From: Deinandra increscens subsp. villosa
Lineage: Eukaryota; Streptophyta; Magnoliopsida; Asterales; Asteraceae
Direction of reading: 5' to 3'
Length of the DNA: 64,000 bases
Assembly: GCA_039602395.1 (NCBI GenBank)
Contig: JBCNJP010000006.1
Span: 39,152,731 to 39,216,730, forward strand
In this document: piece after piece, positions 60,033-64,000 of the stretch
Numbering within the stretch: the stretch's first letter is position 1
How the letters are laid out: each line of letters begins with the position of its first letter
Position numbers and translations under genes: made by a program
Notes under the pieces: generated by a model
What the model was told of the DNA's origin: nothing
What the model saw: the letters and a program-made list of their open reading frames with translations, nothing else
The model's database searches: none

Positions 60033-60700
60033 TGTCTGGACCGATTACATTACAAGAATCTCGACATTGAGCAAGAACGAAGATGAGACCCGGAGACGGG
60101 ATGATGAGAATCTAAGAACATCTATAACAAGAAATAATAAATCAAATGATTCATTGATTATTACTGAGCGATTACAACGAACCGAATGATTACAAACTCG
60201 TCATAGGAAATCCACAGTCACATTGGGTTGAGCTCAAACCCAATGTGAGACTCTCTCTCTAGAAAATGATAGCTCACATCACTCTAAGAATCATCTCTTA
60301 TTCTTGCTTATTCTCTCTTATTCTCTCTTATTCTCTCTTTATTTTAAAATGAAGCTATCATCCCTATATATAGAGAGCCCATGTGCTCAGTAGCACACTA
60401 ACTAGTAAAACACAAAAACAATGAGCAAAATTACAAATTAAACAACTAAAGTAAATTATTAATTATATCAAAGTTGATTTAATTAATATGAAGCTTGACT
60501 CGCTCGAACCGATCTTCCTTTGACTTTTACGTTGACCGTTGACTCGAACAGTTGACTTTTCAAGAAAACGTCTTCGGTCCAAATTGCAAGCCTCGATCAT
60601 CATAACCCGTGTCTCTGAATCATTTCACAATGGATTCTTCAACTGAATTATTCGAGAATAGATTTGATGGCGTCAGTCACACTTATTATTAGTTCCAACA
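60033..60700 (-). repeat. E-family LTR copy 3
   Basis: 668 bp. On the plus strand it starts tgtctggaccgatt and ends tagttccaaca, followed by the purine tract (minus strand AAGGGGGAAT). It has the TATA-like ctatatatagag (about 60364-60375), the TTGAC cluster (60518-60560) and a (ttattctctc)n repeat at about 60299-60340. Confidence 0.8.
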
Positions 60701-60710
60701 ATTCCCCCTT

Positions 60711-62460
60711 GACTGACGCTGTCAAATCTGTCATACTGGTAAAGAACCGCTCTGTCTTACATCTTCAAAGAATAACTGATAAACCAGAATCTTTCTGTTG
60801 TAAAGATTCCCCCTTTGAATAAGCTACTCCTGTTCTTGTTTCTCTAGTTGAGATCCAAGTGCTGCAGTTCACTCGGTTCACACGGTCAGGTACAATACTA
60901 AGAATGCTGAACATCGGAGTCAAAATCGCAACAAACCGAATCAGATAAACCAATCAATCACTGAAAATGCTCCAACTTCAGATAATCGACTCGATAATCA
61001 AGTTCTATTATTATACCCCCTTTTCTCTAGATCCCTCTGAAAACATCCGATGCGAAAGCGGAAAATCAGATGCAGATAGTGGAACTGTTCCGCTCAGTTC
61101 CGGAGAGAAAACGGTACTAAATCCTGAAGTCGGAAAATTTTTCGAGAAACCGGAAGCCGGATGCTGACAGTTGTGAATGATCCATAAACACTGAACTTGT
61201 TCCGCGTGACTGGGTTGGATGCAAAAATAAAGTGTCAAATCGGTGAAAAGCTGAGATCCTGAGCGTAAACGCGAACTTTTTTCGTAACCGGAGTCTTCAT
61301 TATTTTGGGTGAAGAAAAACGAGCTCGGAAAAGTATCCCGTGAAGATTTCTGAGTCAAACGGTGCAATTTGGAATAAATCTGAGAAAACCGTCAATTTTA
61401 TTCAAGTAACGGGCCTTCCGTTAGAGATTTAACGGAATATTCCAATATTTAACTGAGATTCCAGTTAATTCGGTTAGATGACATCAGTGCTGCATCAGCT
61501 AAATAACTTGGAGTGAGACATAACGAAACAGTCACAAACTTAACCGAGAAGCGAAACTAGCCCGTCAGTGGTCGTTAGCTAACGTGGTTTTGACGTCACC
61601 AAAAACTCGAACTCAATCGAACATAGCGGAATATCCGGGAAAAATCATCAAATTTTATCAAGTAATGAAACCCATTAATATTTTTTATTTTATTTTTTAT
61701 TTTTTATTAACGAGGTCTCGTTAGATTTAACGGAATATGCCATTATTTAACGGAAGCTACTTCTTGATTCGTTAGTCTTGTTAAGTCTCCATGAGAAAGA
61801 ACAATCCATGTGCTTATTAAATCAGCCAATTATGTTTGAGATTCCCTTGAAATCACGACTGAGATGAGAAGAGATCAAGGGCTGGGATCTCGATCCATGT
61901 GAAATCCCTACCAGCCAATCACGTTCGAGCAGCAAAAATAAATCAAGGAAACGAGATCTGATGGATCGAACGGCTGGGAAAGAGGAATCCGCTTGAGGAT
62001 GGTGCAGCAAATCAGGAGAAGGCAGCACATTGGTCTCCAACGGATCTCTACATTGTCTGGGACCCACGATGCTTTCTCTGTGCCAATAGGTTTCGACAAC
62101 AGCTATAGCCTTCAACGTTTCTTTACTCCATGTGGGGTCCACACGTTTTAATTTCATCCAATGATATGACGACAACCATTTATGACAGACCGAGAAAAGG
62201 ACAAAAGGGATGAGAATGTCGGCTGACTCATTCTCTCATATCCAAGCAATAGCCGCCACGTCATCATCATCTACATATATTCCCCAAACCCTAATATAAT
62301 CGGAAAAAATCACCAGAAAAACACAACACCCACCGGAAAAGCGTATTTCGGCCGTAACTCCGATAATGCTGATCCGTTTTTCACGAATTTTAGCTCGTTG
62401 AACTCGTCTGTCGATCCTCTACACATCTATACGATCGAAATCCACTGAAACTTATTTGAA
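60711..62460 (-). mobile_element. Non-coding body of E-family element, second copy
   Basis: Colinear with 30362-32010. Shared phrases include ctcactcggttcaca, gctgaacatcggagtcaaaa, gggttggatgc, gaagaaaaacgagctcgg and cagtgctgcatcagctaa. The similarity stops at a gaagaccca phrase (62462-62470); beyond it the sequence is that of element F. Confidence 0.6.
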
Positions 62461-62475
62461 TGAAGACCCAGATGT

Positions 62476-62710
62476 CGAGATCGCCAAACTTATTCGAGGT
62501 CGCCAAGGGCTTATACGAGGTCGACAAGCTTTATTCGAGATCGCCAAGCCCATGGTCGAGATCGCCAAGTTATGAACTCGCCAAGAACAACTCAGATCGC
62601 CATGAACAATGTCGAAATCACCATGAACAAGCTCGAAGTCGCCAAGTACATCTTCAAGCATTTTCCAGATCGCCAAGAACATCTTCATGGGCTGCGAAAT
62701 CGCCAAGAAC
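62476..62710. repeat. gagatcgccaag array in the leader of element F
   Basis: About eleven copies of gagatcgccaag and variants at 15-30-bp spacing, all in the same orientation. The long ORFs through it in several frames are a by-product of the repeat. Confidence 0.85.
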
Positions 62711-63170
62711 ACCGTGAAACACACACTATTGTGTGTTTCTCTAGATCTTCCCAAACCGTTGCGTTTAGACAAAACCGATGCTCCCAATGGATCCGGGATA
62801 CGTTTTCCATCAAGATTCATACTTTATTTTATCCAAAAACACTGATTATTACACCAAAAACTCAGAATCAAACTCAAAATCTTCAAGAACACCCAAAACT
62901 ACATGAAAACCCTAACAGTTTCGTTTTTTCAGCTCAGATCTCACATTTCTTCACTTATGTGAACGATTGGAGCATGAAATCACATCTAAATGAACCCAAC
63001 AACAAGAATCTATCATCAGATTCATCCATAAATCATCCAACAGCTCCAAAAATGCAGAAAAATAGAATTATTCATCTCCAAAGTGGGTTTTCCAATCTGC
63101 ACTTCATTCAAGCTCAAAATCAAGATTCAAGTGATCAGATTCGTCATGAAACGAGATCTGATCGGTACCC
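62711..63170 (-). other. Leader of element F, non-coding
   Basis: Sequence between the motif array and the primer site. It contains a long plus-strand open frame (62572-63177) but no recognisable domain. Because the element reads on the minus strand, I take the frame to be chance. Confidence 0.45.
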
Positions 63171-63182
63171 GCTCTGATACCA
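63171..63182 (-). other. Primer-binding site of element F
   Basis: The plus strand reads gctctgatacca, i.e. TGGTATCAGAGC on the minus strand. Two bases separate it from the LTR start (tgtcaggacc) at 63185. Confidence 0.88.
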
Positions 63183-63184
63183 TT

Positions 63185-64000
63185 TGTCAGGACCAATTTG
63201 GAGGCTTTTCTCATCCAATACACAGATCCAAGTGCGGAAATCATGAATCCATGGTCAAATCATGTTGTTTGCTTGTTGAAACCCAAGAACACGTGAGTTT
63301 TCACACACAAGTGCTCTCTCTCTCTTCAAAACAGCCGTCCTAGAGCTTATTCTAGGCTATTTCCATGTTGCTTTTTATACAGAGAGAGCACAGGTCGTGA
63401 TTACACTGAAATCAAGAGAATGTTATTGAAGTTAGTGAATTTTATGACATCAGACTGACGAGATCGCCAAGAACAATGTTGAGATCGCCAAGGCTAATGC
63501 TAATATCACCAAGACCACTTGGTGAGCTCGCCAAGCCTTGGTGAGGTCGCCAAGACTTGGTGAGCTCGCCAAGGGTTGGCAAGATCGCCAAGGGCAAACC
63601 TCCAGATCGCCAAGTGCAAAGGCCAGATCGCCAAGTGCAAAGGACAGATCGCCAACATTCTTGGTGAGGTCGCCAAGAATGTTGGTGAGGTCGCCAAGAA
63701 AGTTCAGAAATCACTAAGTACACTCCGGAAATGTCAATTATCATTATTGAATCACTAAGGGTTGTTATTACAAAGACACATTCAATTATTAACATTTGCC
63801 AAGTAGATTATCATGAAACGACCCAGAACTTGGATTCAGACTTTCACACTGCAATTGAAATGTACAAGGGCAATTTCTTCAATATCAATAATCAAAACAT
63901 GTTAAGACATTACATATGAAACACAAAACATCAAACACTTGAGTGATTATCATAAGCATTAAGAGAATTTTCCAAGTACGAAATACAAGTTAAAGTGAAA
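63185..64000 (-). repeat. 5' LTR of element F, running out of the window
   Basis: On the minus strand the LTR ends GGTCCTGACA at the primer site. A strong TATA box (TATAAAAA on the minus strand, 63379-63372) has the gagatcgccaag array on its U3 side. The other end is beyond 64000. It does not resemble LTR copy 3 at 60033 beyond the shared GGTCC(T/A)GACA terminus. Confidence 0.75.
63459..63718. repeat. gagatcgccaag array upstream of the F TATA box
   Basis: Thirteen copies of ga[gat][gca]tcgccaag, several preceded by cttggtgag, so that cttggtgagctcgccaag forms a near-perfect 18-bp palindrome. Same motif as in the leader array at 62476-62710. Confidence 0.85.

Noticed and set aside
62572..63177. 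201-codon plus-strand ORF as a host gene
   Set aside because: It begins in the gatcgccaag repeat, has no recognisable domain and runs antisense through the leader of element F.
62476..63718. Regular short direct repeats resembling a CRISPR array
   Set aside because: Spacing is irregular, repeats are 10-12 bp and degenerate, and the context is a plant LTR element.

Overview
This window is intergenic nuclear DNA from a flowering plant. It consists almost entirely of transposable elements inserted into one another. I see no host gene with intact exons, no rRNA and no functional tRNA gene. The gag-like ORFs (a protein with HYAITxxxxxYRDILIEFWTTA-type wording, and gag proteins with long coiled coils) and the Ty3/gypsy LTRs that begin TGTGAC and end GGGGGTGTGACA are forms I associate with Asteraceae. 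That family assignment is an inference from memory.

Layout, left to right. (1) 1-756 looks like the 3' part of a Helitron. (2) 757-6604 is the right-hand part of a CACTA transposon with subterminal TGTGACTA/TAGTCACA repeats. A Ty1/copia-type gag-protease-only element (867-3787, identical LTRs, TSD ctatc) sits inside it. (3) 6605-16899 is the internal region plus a truncated 3' LTR of a large non-coding Ty3/gypsy derivative (element B). It is split at 8044-13131 by a minus-strand element that primes from tRNA-Asp and encodes only a zinc-knuckle protein (element N, 1325-bp LTRs, TSD atacc). (4) 16900-29730 is a minus-strand copia-like element D, with an LTR and an acidic ORF of unknown function. 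It is split by composite element C (17678-28792, TSD gatgt). C contains a near-complete chromodomain (Tekay/Del-type) gag-pol on the minus strand. Its two 2646-bp LTRs lie in INVERTED orientation, and its left end is fused at the primer-binding site to a TRIM-like mini-element. (5) 29731-35700 holds LTRs of family E, a non-coding body and a broken gag-like ORF. (6) 35700-44790 is a degraded minus-strand copia pol (element H), interrupted by the gag-only copia element G (38859-44636). (7) 45211-56501 is a full-length LARD-like gypsy element A with ~3.03-kb LTRs. (8) 56502-64000 contains a small copia-like element K (56784-59035, TSD tcaaa) inside an LTR-like sequence. It is followed by a third E LTR and body joined to the leader and LTR of a further element F, which runs off the window.

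Nearly all coding capacity here is non-autonomous. Only C carries a nearly whole gag-pol, and it has three in-frame stops. The most interesting signals are in DNA that is usually skipped. First, several unrelated elements carry an element-specific short motif iterated just upstream of the LTR TATA box and again in the transcribed leader. Second, C appears to be an integrated aberrant reverse-transcription product that joins a TRIM to a gypsy element. Third, element A and B LTRs contain tRNA-like B-box modules. All divergence counts were made by eye.
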